Positions 10,193 through 20,387 are shown, counted from the stretch's first letter. The stretch: DNA of 64,000 bases from Megascapheus bottae (GCA_024803745.1 JANJXV010000024.1:20903927-20967926), one strand, 5' to 3'. Notes: generated by a model from the letters alone, not told the origin. Translations and numbers: made by a program.

Positions 10193-10405
10193 GTCCAGGG
10201 GCTTGAACTCAGGACTTGGGTGCTACTTTTGCCAACGGCTAGTGCTTTACCACTTGAATCACAGCTCCAGTTATGACTTTTTTTCCTGGTTAATTGGAGG
10301 TAAGGGTCTCACAGATTTCCCTACTTGGGCTAGTTTTGAGCCACAATCGTCAGATCTCACCTCTTGAATTAAAAGGATTATAGGTGTGAGCCACAAGCAC
10401 CTGGC
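10193..10405 (-). repeat. B1-ID composite SINE, reverse
   Basis: GGGGCTTGAACTCAGGACTT right arm, linker GGTTAATTGGAGGTAAGGG, and reversed B1 arm ending GCCACAAGCACCTGGCT. Confidence 0.8.
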
Positions 10406-10653
10406 TAGATTTATTTTTATTTATTTATTTATTTATTTATTTATTTTTGCCAGTCCTGGGTTTGAGCTCAGGGCCTGAACACTGTCCTTGGTCTTTCCTC
10501 AAGGCTAGAGCTCTACCACTTGAGCCTCAGCACCACTTCCGGCTTTTTTTTTTTTTTTGTATGTGGTACTGAGGAATCGAACCCGAGATCTTCATGCATG
10601 CTAGGCAAGCACTCTATCACTAGGCCAAACTCCTGGCCCCTAGATTTATTTTT
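10405..10653 (-). repeat. IDL-Geo SINE with (TTTA)n tail and TSD
   Basis: Reverse copy with a (TTTA)-rich tail (10,419-10,447) and a complete two-monomer body to 10,639. CTAGATTTATTTTT occurs at 10,405-10,418 and 10,640-10,653. It landed at the end of the adjoining composite SINE. Confidence 0.87.
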
Positions 10654-10659
10654 TTTTAA

Positions 10660-10925
10660 CTCAGTTTGTAAATATCTTGTACAGGCTAGTTAGTCTATAA
10701 TTTTGGGGAAGCATTTTCAAAAGATATTCCGTTAGGTTTGGTTGTCAAAGTTATGCAAACTCAGAACAATGCAAGGCTTGCTCTCCCTTTTCTTTATGTT
10801 GGCAGAGGTTTGAGGTCAGTATACTTTTTTCCACAGATAGTAGAAGGCACCAGTTCTTTGAAATGATCTGTGCTTACATTTCTTTTTGGAGAAAAAATGG
10901 CATTATAGATTCATTAATTCATTAT
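10660..10925 (-). repeat. Probable old antisense L1 fragment
   Basis: The pattern around 10,725-10,860 (CATTTTCAAAAGATATTCCG, GGCAGAGGTTTG) resembles the reversed L1 ORF2 mid-region, strongly diverged. I am not sure of this call. Confidence 0.3.
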
Positions 10926-11194
10926 TAAATTATAGATTCCTTAATACTTATGACTCCTTTTTCTAATTCTACTCACTCCGTATTCTGAAACACAATCTTT
11001 CGATTTTTCTTTATGCTTATGTCATATTTCCAGAAAATTGTAGATATTACTAAACTTCTGGTATACATTGGCACAATATACATGATCAATTTTCAAAGAC
11101 CCAACTTGAAGCTTACATTGTGTTCTTTACTGTATGATTTCTTTCTATTTGATCATTTTCATCTCTCTTTATTACCTTTCCCCACTCCCTGGGA

Positions 11195-11425
11195 GTTGAC
11201 TTTGCTGGATTTTGGTTGTGCTGTGGTTTGGACTCCAGCCCCTTACACTTGTTATGTATGTGCTCCACCACTCGATCCACTCTGTAACACTTTTTGCTTC
11301 AGTTATTTTTCAGATAAGGTCTTTTGAGCCAGGCTGGACTAGGATTCTTCTATCTATGCTTCCCTTCTACTTATGTATAGCTGGGAGTACAAACACAAAT
11401 AACCAGGCTGGCTTGGCTTGTCCAG
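11195..11425 (-). repeat. B1-ID composite SINE, reverse, very old
   Basis: Weak but ordered match: right-arm remnant near 11,225-11,290, then GAGCCAGGCTGGACTAGG and AGCTGGGAGTACAAACAC from the reversed B1 arm. Confidence 0.45.
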
Positions 11426-11444
11426 AGTAGATCTTGCTCAATTC

Positions 11445-11632
11445 TATAGCCAGGCACCAATAATCCTAGCTGCTTGAGAGGTTGAGATCTGAAGATCCTG
11501 GTTCAGAGTCAGCCCAGACAGACACATCTGTGAGGCTAGTTAGCACAAAAGCCCAAACTAGAGCTGTGGCTCAAGTGGTAGAGTGCCAGCCCAGGGAGGA
11601 AAAGCCTTGATTTCAAGCCCCAGTAACACAGC
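11445..11632 (+). repeat. B1-ID composite SINE, plus strand
   Basis: B1 arm (TAATCCTAGCTGCTTGAGAG) and right arm with the A-box-like TGGCTCAAGTGGTAGAGTG and B-box-like TTTCAAGCCCC. The right arm is clearly ID-like here. Confidence 0.75.
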
Positions 11633-11699
11633 CCCCTGCCCCCACACACAAACATTCACAATAAGTCTATGTGAAAGCTCTATTACGATTATGAGTATT

Positions 11700-11788
11700 G
11701 TTGTTATTCATCTGGTTCTGGGACTGCACACAGGACTCAGGATTCATGCCACATGAGTATTCCATGATGAAACTACACACTCCAGTCC
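11700..11788 (-). repeat. ID-like monomer, reverse, old
   Basis: GGTTCTGGGACTGCACACAG to CACTCCAGTCCC fits a reversed tRNA-like monomer, heavily mutated. Confidence 0.35.
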
Positions 11789-12232
11789 CTAGGCATTATT
11801 TGGGAAAGTGAAAACTGAAAAAGTCCCTTGTCTGTTCAGGAACCTTGTAATGTGGTGCTAATTAGAATGACATTGTCACTGGTGCTTTGGCCTGAAGACT
11901 CATAAATATGGAAATCTGGGATGACAGGACTTTTTTTTTTTCTCCAGAGCTACACTGAGATCTTAGAACTTAAGATTCTAACAGGACAAAAGTCACTGAG
12001 CAATACCAGAGGAAAAGAATCTAGACAAAGATGTTGACATTACAGGTGCCATTTTGATAATGTATTGCCCTCTATGTCCAAGACCCTTACATGTCGATTT
12101 CTTGGGTAGGAGGCAAAACCTGGAGGTTAACTCTGCCTTGGATAGCGAGCAGGTGCTTTCTTAAAAAGCTTGTGTTTAAGGGAAATTGATACTATATGTA
12201 AGATAATGGCACATGGCTCTATTGGACAATCT
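11789..12232. other. Unassigned intergenic sequence
   Basis: No gene or nameable repeat seen. Confidence 0.5.
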
Positions 12233-12444
12233 CCTTTTTTTTTTTTTTTTTTTTTGGCTAATCCTGTGGCTTAAACTCAGAGCCTGGGCAATCTCTGAGC
12301 CTCTCTGTGGTCAAGGCTAGCACTCTAGCACTTGAGCCACAGTGCCACTTCCGGCTTTTGCTGTGTATATGGTACCAAGGAATTGAACCCAGGGCTTTGT
12401 GAATGCTAGGCAAGCACTCTACCACTAGGCCACGCTCCTGGCCC
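12233..12444 (-). repeat. IDL-Geo SINE, reverse
   Basis: About 23 T, then a complete reverse dimer ending CACGCTCCTGGCCC. Geo and ID monomers are both recognisable. Confidence 0.87.
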
Positions 12445-12479
12445 ATAACAGGCTGCTTTTTCACTGTGATTTTTTAATA

Positions 12480-12667
12480 TTTATTTATTTATTTATTTTT
12501 GTGCCAGTCCTGGGCTTGAGCTCAGGGCCTAAGCACTGTCCTTGGACGTTCTCAAGGCTAGAGCTCTACCACTTGAGCCTCAGCATCACTTCCAGCTTTT
12601 TTCTATGTATGTGGAACCAAGGAATTGAACCTGGTCTTTATGTATGCTAGGCCAAACTCCTGGCCCC
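12480..12667 (-). repeat. IDL-Geo SINE with internal deletion in the ID monomer
   Basis: (TTTA)n tail, full Geo part, then the ID part jumps from TATGCTAGG straight to CCAAACTCCTGGCCCC. The block that usually includes GCAAGCACTCTACCACTAG is lost. Confidence 0.85.
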
Positions 12668-12679
12668 TTTGTTTTTATT

Positions 12680-12905
12680 TTTTAGTATGCTGGTCCTGGG
12701 GCTTAAACTCAGGGCCTGGGTGCTGTCTCTGAGCTTTTTCTAGTGTTTAACACTAGAAATTTACCATTTGAGCTTCAGCTCCATCTCTATTTTTGGTTTC
12801 TTTTGGTAGTTAATTGGAGGTAAGAGTCTCATAAAGTCTCCTGCCTAGGCTGGCTTTGAACCTTCATCTTCAGATCTCAGTCTCCTGAGCCACTAGTGCT
12901 TGGCT
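12680..12905 (-). repeat. B1-ID composite SINE, reverse
   Basis: GCTGGTCCTGGGGCTTAAAC right arm, linker GTTAATTGGAGGTAAGAG, reversed B1 arm truncated before CCACTAGTGCTTGGCT. Confidence 0.8.
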
Positions 12906-12907
12906 TT

Positions 12908-13045
12908 TTGTTTGTTTGTTTGTTTTGTTTTGTCTTGTTCATGTCCTGGGGCTTGAACTCAGGGTCTGGGCACTATCCCTGAGCTTTGTTGCCAAAGGCT
13001 AGTGCTCTACCACTTGAACCACTGCTCTACTTCCAGCTTTGTACA
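12908..13045 (-). repeat. SINE right-arm monomer with (TTTG)n tail
   Basis: (TTTG)n at 12,908-12,930 precedes a lone reversed right arm (GGGGCTTGAACTCAGGGTCT to TACTTCCAGCTTTG). The left monomer is missing. Confidence 0.7.
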
Positions 13046-13395
13046 ATGTTACCCCTTCACTCCCCTCTTGGTCTCATTACTCTTTCTGCTTCCAAGAAAT
13101 CTTCACCCTGCTGAGTGTACTATTTGACTTTCCTCACTAAAGTATCTTGTCTTGGAACTTTTCACTGACTGCATTAGTATTCTGAGAACATTACATTAAT
13201 ATTTCTATATAAACCATCTTGAGTTCTTAATCAAGTCATAATAATTTGGAGAGCATATATTATTTCCCAATAGCACCGAGGGGACTTGGAGTTAACCAGG
13301 ATGAGAGAAAAGGATTTGAAAGAGAGTTTGAAAACCCGAGAGGAAAACCCATTTGCTTTGTAAATTTGCCTGTGGTTAGCTTCTCCACTGACTAC
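13046..13395. other. Unassigned intergenic sequence
   Basis: No gene or repeat recognised. Confidence 0.5.
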
Positions 13396-13480
13396 CCTGA
13401 TAGAGCACGGACTCTTTTCTAGTATCTTTGAGTCTCTGTAGCTTCATTTCCTCATCTGCAAAGTGAGATATAATAATGTG
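13396..13480 (+). repeat. MIR fragment
   Basis: AGAGCACGGACTC is the MIR tRNA-related part; TTCATTTCCTCATCTGCAAA is the MIR core to 3' transition. About 80 bp with an internal loss. Confidence 0.65.
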
Positions 13481-13587
13481 TGTGGCCATTGTCCTCTGAT
13501 GAGAGCAGGTATAAATATTCATGTGATTTATTAATAATAAGAGTGTCACCATACACCCTCCCAGGGTCAGGGAGTCAGGAGAGTGTT

Positions 13588-13790
13588 GATTAGACATAAG
13601 AGTTTTAGAGCCAGACAGCCTAAGTTGAAGCCCAGTTTTGCTATTTGTCACCTGCCCCTGACATTGAGCAAGTAAGTCACTTATATTTTGAAGCTTTACT
13701 TTATCTGCCAAATGACAGTAATAGCTTCTAGAGTTGTTAGATGATTAAATGAAATCATCTTTGGTATTTCTGTGCTCTATACAATTTTTA
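13588..13790 (+). repeat. MIR SINE
   Basis: In order: GAGCCAGACAGCCTAAGTTG, CTTTATCTGCCAAATGACAG, and GTTGTTAGATGATTAAATGA. This is the standard MIR architecture; an ancient insertion shared across mammals. Confidence 0.8.
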
Positions 13791-13809
13791 GGTGGTTGTT
13801 CTTTGAAGT

Positions 13810-14050
13810 ATTAATGGAGCCAGATGCAGGGCCCATGTCTGTAATTTTGCCTACTTGGGAGGCAGAAATTAGGATGATCATCATTTGAGGCTAGCCTGGG
13901 CAAAAATGTAAGACACTCTATCTCAACCAATAAAAGTCACTTTCTTTTCTATTGGAAAAATAGCTAACGCAGAAAGGTCTTGAGGTTATGGCTTAAGTAG
14001 AAAACCAACTGTCTAGTAAGTAGAAGTTCAAAACCTGGTACTGCTATGGA
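13810..14050 (+). repeat. B1 monomer followed by ID-like monomer
   Basis: The B1-like arm (CTACTTGGGAGGCAGAAATT, GGCTAGCCTGGGCAAAAATG) ends in an A-rich stretch near 13,935. An ID-like unit (about 13,975-14,045; AAGTTCAAAACC B-box-like) follows. It resembles the unit at 4217. Confidence 0.55.
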
Positions 14051-14502
14051 AATAAAGTAGCTCTGAAAGCTGCAGCATGGTAGTAGCTTTGTAATAAGTG
14101 ATAGAAGTCCATAAATATTTTCAATTCTTCCTATTGTCTTTGCTCTGAATAGCAAAGATGAAAAGCAAATGGCAGCTGAGCTTAGCAGCATACTACCGGA
14201 ACTTGAGTTATTTGAGAAGTAATATGCATAAGTGCCTATTGGATGATCATTTGTTTTTAATTTTTTCATTTCAAACAAAACTTCCTTCATGTTTCCTATT
14301 TACTCTGGTAAGAACATTATTTGTCTTACTGTATAAAATATGTTTATAATTCTTAGTAAAATGTGAAAGCCTAGGAAGGAGTTAAAATATTTTGTATAGC
14401 TAGCAGTGTGTTGTTCAATGGTAGTTGATAGATGGGGAACAGGTAGATTATGTTGTTCTTCCTGTTTGTTCCCTGCTCTGTAAGAAGATGTTAGGATCTT
14501 GA
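14051..14502. other. Unassigned intergenic sequence
   Basis: AT-rich, no gene or named repeat. Confidence 0.5.
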
Positions 14503-14835
14503 CATGGTTTGAGTATGTTCTCAGGGGTTCCTCAGTTGGAAACTTTCCTACCAAGACACTGTTCTGACATACAGTCCCAGTGTGGGGACCAGTGGAAGGT
14601 AATTAGCTCACTAGGGACACTGCCCACAGAGGGGGTTAATTTAGATCTCAAGGAGTGAGTTATTCTTGTAGACTAAATTGCTATAAAGAAGGCAAGACTG
14701 GTCCCTCTCCCTTGCTCTGACTTCCTGTCTCCTTGTGTGTTCTCCTCACATGTGATCCTTCTTTGCTGCCATTTACTATATTGTAAGGTGGACCCTCACC
14801 ACAGCCTAAACAAATGTTCTTTAAAATATTAAAAA
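14503..14835 (+). repeat. MaLR-type solo LTR
   Basis: Begins GACATGGTTTGAGTATG, has GGAGTGAGTTATTCTTGTAG, the CT-rich U3/R segment, and an end compatible with CACAGCCTAAACAAATG. This is MST/MLT1/ORR1-like order. No internal viral sequence. Confidence 0.55.
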
Positions 14836-14837
14836 AT

Positions 14838-14960
14838 GTTACTATTAAGGTGGTATACAGAGGAGTTACCCTTTAATAAGTTAGGTAACGAGAACATTTC
14901 CTTTGGGGCAATATCACTCCTTCCTTCACTTTTCTCCCAGTTTTCCTCTCGTGTCCTGGC
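14838..14960 (-). repeat. L1 3' UTR remnant, reverse
   Basis: GTATACAGAGGAGTTACC followed by a C/T-rich block parallels the reversed 3' end of the better-preserved L1 copies at 28,070 and 38,178. Confidence 0.4.
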
Positions 14961-15149
14961 CCTTCTTGCTTGTGACAATAGAATGAATGCTTTTCTGAAA
15001 TAAAAGCCAAGAAAAGTAAGTCTTATGGCAATATATAACATTAGGAATGGTGAACTTCGCTGGCCCATCAACACATAAACAACAATAATTAATTTGGTTG
15101 ATATATTATCAGCTTTTATTCATATACCATACACACCTATATAGTTACT

Positions 15150-15173
15150 ATATAGTTACTATAGTAACTATAT
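15150..15173. repeat. 24-nt perfect palindrome
   Basis: ATATAGTTACTA is followed directly by its exact reverse complement. A further direct copy of ATATAGTTACT overlaps upstream. Confidence 0.9.
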
Positions 15174-15199
15174 TTCACATTTTTTTATCATAAAAATAT

Positions 15200-15450
15200 T
15201 TGTTTTTGTTTTTGGTCAATTGTGGGCTTGAAGTCTGGGCTTGGATGCTGTCTCTGAGTTCTTTTGCTCAAGGCTATTGGAGATAAGCACCTCATGGACT
15301 TTCCTGCCTTGGCTGCCTTTGAACCAAGATCCTCATATCCTGTCCTCCTGAGTTGTTTTCTTTCCCAGCCTCCCGAGCAGCTAGGATTACAGAAATGAAC
15401 TATGGCTCAAGGCTAGTGCTCTACCACTTTGAACCACAGCATCAGTGCCA
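15200..15450 (-). repeat. B1-ID composite SINE, rearranged
   Basis: The right-arm start (15,215-15,275) jumps into the linker/B1 arm (GGAGATAAGCACCTCATGG), then a second right-arm piece (GGCTAGTGCTCTACCACTT) appears at 15,411-15,440. Arm order is disturbed, suggesting two fused reverse copies. Confidence 0.6.
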
Positions 15451-15654
15451 AAGATATTTGTAAGGTAGGATAGAATCTATTTTTTATTTAACAATGTTAC
15501 CTGATAGCTTTTAGAAATTTAGATGTACAGCACATGGGCCTTCATTTCTAATCTTCCCTGGTTCTTTGTACTTTGGGGCCAACTTCCTGCTTTCTTCTTA
15601 GCTTCTTAGTTCTCTCATTATCCTTTCCTTTCATTTTGCACCAATAGGTAGATG

Positions 15655-15695
15655 CTTGTAGCTAGGATTACAGGTGTGAGCCACTGGCACCCAGC
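15655..15695 (-). repeat. B1 fragment, reverse
   Basis: TAGCTAGGATTACAGGTGTG followed by the CCACTGGCACCCAGCT end only. Confidence 0.6.
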
Positions 15696-15734
15696 TGCAT
15701 GTATATTTCTTTATGCCCCTCTTTTGTTTCTAGA

Positions 15735-16150
15735 GGTATGGGTTGAATAGTATCTCCTCAAAAGATATGCTGAGGTCCGAACCCTTAGCACTTCAGAATG
15801 TCACCTTATTTAGACCCATGGTTCCTATAGAGGTCATCAGTTAAGATGACATTCCGGAGCAGGAAAGGCCTGGATCCTGTAGAACTGGCATCTTTTAGAG
15901 AAGGAGGAAATTTAGAGATAAAGTTGCACAGAGGGATGATGGTGATGTGAGAAGACCCAGTTAAGTGGCAACAGAACAAAAGGTATGTAGGCCAAAGAGT
16001 GTCAGGGATTGGCAGAAGGTCCTGGAAACTATACCGGGCAAGAAAGCACTGCGCCTTACAGATTCCAAAGGGCATGTGGTCCAGCATATACCTTAAGTTT
16101 GGACTTGACTTCTCTGAGATGGTAACTTTTGATGTTTTGAGGTATGTAAT
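15735..16150 (+). repeat. ERVL/MaLR-type solo LTR (MLT1-like)
   Basis: Class-typical blocks in order: GGTTGAATAGTATCTCCTC, CACTTCAGAATGTCACCTTA, CATCAGTTAAGATGACATTC, GGTGATGTGAGAAGACCC, then a terminal ACTTGACTTCTCTGAGATGG. Old and without internal viral sequence. Confidence 0.55.
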
Positions 16151-16212
16151 TGTGATAGGAAGCCAGTGCCAATAGCATGCAAAAGATATTCTTTGTCATT
16201 GCAAAAGTGTTT

Positions 16213-16432
16213 TGTCTTTTGTTTTGATGCTGGTCCTCAGGGCCTGGGCACTGTCCTTGAGGTTCTTTTGCTCAAGGGTAGCATTTTACTACTTGAGCTG
16301 CAATTCTACTTTCAGATTTTTGGTGGTTAATTGAAGATAAGAGTCTTACAGACTTTTCTGCCTGGACTGGCTTCAAACTGTGATCCTCAGACTCGGTTTT
16401 TTTGTGTAGCTGGATGACAGGTGGTACCTGGA
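16213..16432 (-). repeat. B1-ID composite SINE, reverse
   Basis: Right arm (GGTCCTCAGGGCCTGGGCAC), linker GGTTAATTGAAGATAAGAG, reversed B1 arm with partial loss at the end. Confidence 0.7.
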
Positions 16433-16439
16433 TCCATAA

Positions 16440-16800
16440 GTGTTTTTACAAGCTAGATAATTAAAAACACAACACATCTTCTGGGTCATAGGAAACACCT
16501 TCCCTTCCTCCCAGCAGCCCTCTAGAATGGCTGTATCAACCTATGTTCCTACCACAATTGTACCATGGTTGGTTTCTCCACATTCTACTCAACATATGAC
16601 ATTAACAGACATGTACATTTTCACTCCATCTCATAGGCAAAATCAGCATTGAAAAAAATCTGTATTTTCCAGATTACTAATGAGGTTGAGTTTTATTTAA
16701 TATGTTAATTTCCATTTGAATTCCTTCTTTCTGTAAATGTCTCCTTATAAACCTTGCCAGTTTGTCTGTTGTCTGTTTTCTTTATGTAGGAGATGATCTT
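16440..16800 (-). repeat. Old L1 (L1M-type) ORF2 3' fragment, reverse
   Basis: GAATGGCTGTATCAACCTAT, GGTTTCTCCACATTCTACTC and GCCAGTTTGTCTGTTGTCTG match the reversed L1 ORF2 end in the right order. Confidence 0.65.
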
Positions 16801-17832
16801 ATTCACTTAAAATGGCTCCTGGTTTAGAAAGAGCTTTGAAATATCAGGCAAGTTCATTGGGCCTAATTAGTTACCTTTTCAGCATCCAGTGAGATGATCA
16901 AATGATATTTATTTGACCTATTGATACGTGGCACCTGTAATTGTAAGAACTTTAAAAAGCAGAGCCATTAAATATTTCTGGGCAGGAAGAACATCGACAA
17001 TGTGAGACTTTTTAGACCATGTTTAGAGGGTGGAAGAAAACAGGCTGCAGCCTTATTCAGGGCGTGGCTAGGGTGTAAGGGGTTGGTGTTTTACTGCACA
17101 GACAAGATGAAGCTACTGCAAGATGTCAAATGAAGGATAGCTGTAGAATTTATATTTTATACCATGGTGTGGTAGAGGAAGAAGCTGAAAGCAAGGATCA
17201 GAACTTAGATAGATATCCAGCAATACAAACTAGTCTTTTGTTATAATGACTGTAAGGAGGAAGGAAAGAAGGAAGGATGTTCAACAAAACCAATACGACT
17301 TTCTAATAAGCTTAGACATAGAAAGAAGGTATTTAAAAAAAAGAATGCCCTTTTGAGGTAGAAATATCAGCATTTTACAGAGTTGGGTAGATGTGTTGGG
17401 AGGACTCAAGCTCCAGATCACTGTGAAGTTAACTAAGGAATAAAAATTAATTAAGGCTATGTAAAGAAGAAAGGCTTTTTTCTCTGGGCAAATGATGCCA
17501 TACTGGTAGATAGATGGCAAAGAGGCAACATACTTCATCAACTTTTACTTTGCTTCCAACTGACAATGACAAGAAGATATTTAAACTGAAGTTGGAGGGT
17601 GGGGTAGAATAAACAGGACAGGGGTATAATGGAGAAAGAAACAGCAAGAAGATATCTCTTTGCTTGAGTAGACTGGATTCTCAGAAGTTGAGAGAACTTG
17701 CAATTATATCTTCATGTTTGATTTGCCTTAGAAAAAGCACGTAGAATGCTACCACTACATCAAAAGGAAGTGTGCATATGCAAATGGAATTTCTACTTTC
17801 ATAAACTGCAAATCAATAATATTTATTTTTTT
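16801..17832. other. Unassigned intergenic sequence
   Basis: About 1 kb without a nameable repeat or gene. Purine-rich GGAAGGAAAGAAGGAAGG at 17,257-17,275. Confidence 0.5.
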
Positions 17833-17886
17833 CCTTTGGTGTACTGGGATTTGAACCCAGAGCCTCATGCTTGCCAGGAAGGCACA
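17833..17886 (-). repeat. ID-like fragment, reverse
   Basis: GTACTGGGATTTGAACCCAG then GCCTCATGCTTGCCAGG is a reversed ID monomer, cut short by the next element. Confidence 0.6.
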
Positions 17887-17896
17887 ATATGAGGTT

Positions 17897-18103
17897 AAGA
17901 GGCAACAGTATGGCTGGGAATGTGGCTTAGTGGTAAGATTGTTTAGATTGCATGAAGCCCTAGGTTGGATTCCTCAGAAAAACAGAAAAAGCCAAACGTG
18001 GTGCTGTGGTTCAAGTGGTAGAGTGCTAGCCTTGAGCAAAAGTAGCTCAGGGACAGTGGGGAGGCCTGAGGTCAAGTCCCAGGACTTGAAAAAAAGAGGC
18101 AAG
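17897..18103 (+). repeat. IDL-Geo SINE, plus strand
   Basis: ID monomer starts GGCTGGGAATGTGGCTTAG; Geo monomer has GGTTCAAGTGGTAGAGTG and GAGGTCAAGTCCCAGG. AAGAGGCAA flanks both sides as a probable TSD. Confidence 0.82.
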
Positions 18104-18638
18104 AGCAAATAATGGAAGCAGAAGGAAAGGTAAGCACAAAATGAGCAGGTACACTTACTGTAAATCAGGAACTGGTTCCAAAGAGAAAAGGGATTTGAGG
18201 GACTAAGAGACAGAGGCTCTAGAGCTGGCTATGCCCTGACTGTTTTGTGGGTGACCTAGGTGTTATTTTATCACCCAGCTTCCTCCCTGCTGTCATCTGC
18301 TTGTATCCTATTAGCCTAACATTTCTCTGGGCTTTAGGAAATAAAATAGCTTCCGCAATGTAACACGTGTTAAGTGCGTTAAAAGAGTTTGTGTCCATTT
18401 GTTTCCTATGTGTACAGGCGCTGTTGGGGGAGGATTAGTAAAACAGGTTAGAAAGGGAAATGAGAAGACACGGGAAATGAGAAGTCAGTGGGTTCTTGGT
18501 GAGCTTAGGGGCCAGAGCCTGGGCCCCGGCACATGCGTAGGGCCGGTAAACCAGCCTGACCCTCCAGAAGCATTGGCGGTTCCTTCAATAAAGTCCCATT
18601 GTCGAATGTAGGGGCGAAAAACGAGTCGCGCCCCTCCC
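18104..18638. other. Unassigned sequence upstream of the CTCF-like site
   Basis: Unique-looking DNA that becomes GC-richer toward the right. No gene seen. Confidence 0.5.
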
Positions 18639-18652
18639 CCACTAGATGGCAC
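18639..18652 (+). promoter_or_regulatory. CTCF consensus binding site
   Basis: CCACTAGATGGCAC fits the CTCF core CCASYAGRKGGCRS at all 14 positions. It sits in unique, GC-rich DNA 2.9 kb before the TMEM178B start codon. Occupancy is inferred, not shown. Confidence 0.6.
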
Positions 18653-18681
18653 TGAAACGCCTTGTTGGAGATATTAAAAAT

Positions 18682-18683
18682 GC

Positions 18684-18715
<32 letters not shown>

Positions 18716-18727
18716 CGGGGGGGGGAA

Positions 18728-18759
<32 letters not shown>

Positions 18760-18780
18760 TAGACTGAGGGCAGACAGACA
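18682..18780. repeat. Compound microsatellite (TG)n - G-run - (GACA)n
   Basis: TG repeat 18,683-18,713, a G-rich run to 18,726, then eight GACA/CAGA units and a degenerate continuation. It lies 30-130 bp downstream of the CTCF-like site. Confidence 0.95.
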
Positions 18781-19799
18781 CAGTGAGAGGAAGGGAAGGT
18801 GGCCGAGGTGTGGAGGGGTGGTGAGGGGTGGGGGTGGGACACGAAGAACATCCTGGTGGAGATGCACTCATTTTTGACCCCCGTGCCCATTTGTGTCTAG
18901 CCAGGCGCCTGGCATTCTCATTAACCCAGCACTGAGGGTAAGAAAGATGGACGAGCCTCAGAGTGCTGTGCAATGTGGAGATGAAGGGAGTGCAGTCCGG
19001 CCAGGTCTCACTTGAGTCAAGCCGGAGGGCAGGGTTGGGGCTGAAGCAAGCTCCACGGGGGAGGGGAGGGTGTGTGTGTCTGCAGACCTTGTCCTTGGCC
19101 CAAGCAGCCATTTACTCTCGGCTAACAAACCCTACACCAAGGTTGTCTTTAACATTGCCTCCCCTCCTCCGCGCACGAGACTCTGGGCTTTGAGAATATT
19201 CGCTAACCATACCCCACTGCAGCCTCTTCTTCTGGCCTTGCAGGCACCAGTGTTTCTTCTTTCTTTTCCTGCTGGAGAGAGGGCAGGCAGGTGAGGTGGG
19301 GGTGTGTGCCGGTGCTCAGAGGCGCGGGCTTGGGCAGGGACCTGGGTTGGTGGGGAATCCCACGGCGGCTCCTCGCTCGGTGCCCGAGGCCTTGAGTGAG
19401 GGGGGGGGGGCTGAAACAAAGATCAAATACAACCCCAGACTCTAGTGACCGGTGGACGGAAACTGGCGCCACCAGAGTTCTCTCAGCCTCTCCCAAAGCC
19501 GTCTTTGCAATAAGCGTCCTTTTAAAAAACGAGAATTTAAGGGAGTCATCACGGCTCAAAAGCAAAAGAGAAACAGAAGCGGCACCCTCCCTCCATCGCC
19601 AGCGATGCCCATGTAAACAGGTGACATGCCCCATGTGTGCATCTGCGCGTAAATATGGATGTGGTTGGGCGCAGAGCTACCCAGACGACCCCGTTGACTT
19701 GCCTGGCTACAGAGTAAAGCTTAGCTACTTTGTGCCTGGGAAATGGTGCAGTCTAACTTTAAGAAGGCCAGAAAAATAAGGGATGAGGCTCACGTTGCA
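18781..19799. other. GC-rich promoter-proximal sequence
   Basis: Rising GC and CpG content with no interspersed repeat, typical of a CpG-island shore. A G-run is at 19,399-19,410. Open frames here have no family features and I do not call them genes. Confidence 0.5.
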
Positions 19800-20349
19800 C
19801 GGATGACATCACTAGCTTTTGGCTGCGCGCTCCGTGTGTGCTGCTGGGCTGTGGGTTTTAGCCAAGGCTGCAGCGCCCCGGCGGCCGAGTCGACTGAGCG
19901 AGCGCCGCAGCGGTTTCCTCCGGCGCCCACACCCGGGCCATGCGATTTCGGGAGCCCCTGGGGTACAGCCTGGGACCATCTCGTTCCTCCCCGGCGCCAG
20001 CCGAGCCCGCCAGGCCTCGGAGCTGCGGCTAACGGAGGAAGCCCGGGGAAGCCCGTTGGATCCAGCCTTCCTCCCCCACCCTCGCCCCATCCACCCCAGC
20101 CACCCCTCCGTGGTGTGCCCGGAACCCCCATCCTCCGGACCGCAAGCCCAGGCCAGGGCCAGATTGTCCCCACGCTGCGCGTTGCAGAGGCGAGCCGGCA
20201 TGTGGGCGCCCGTTCGCCCGGGTGGGCTGCAATAAAAATGGTGCAGTCTGAGAGCGGCTGACCCCCGGCTGGCAGAGCAGACCCGGCGCTCGGCGCCCGC
20301 ACTCGGCCGGCGGGAGCAGGGGGCGGGCTGGGGAGCGGAGCCCAGACCT

Positions 20350-20387
20350 GTTTTTTTTTTTTTTCTCTCTCTCTCTCTCTCTTTTTT
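20350..20387. repeat. Poly-T / (CT)n tract in the leader region
   Basis: About 14 T, then CT repeats, then T again. The purine strand is opposite the transcript if the tract lies within the leader. Confidence 0.9.

Noticed and set aside
15735..16150. Possible endogenous retrovirus with coding capacity
   Set aside because: Only a solo, mutated LTR is present; no gag, pol or env-like frame adjoins it or the other LTRs.
18399..18611. Possible small exon before the CTCF-like site
   Set aside because: No flanking acceptor/donor pair and no codon pattern; chance frame.
19396..20261. Several 120-170-codon frames upstream of the leader
   Set aside because: They overlap on both strands in CpG-rich sequence, with no conserved-looking motif and no splice sites supporting an exon.
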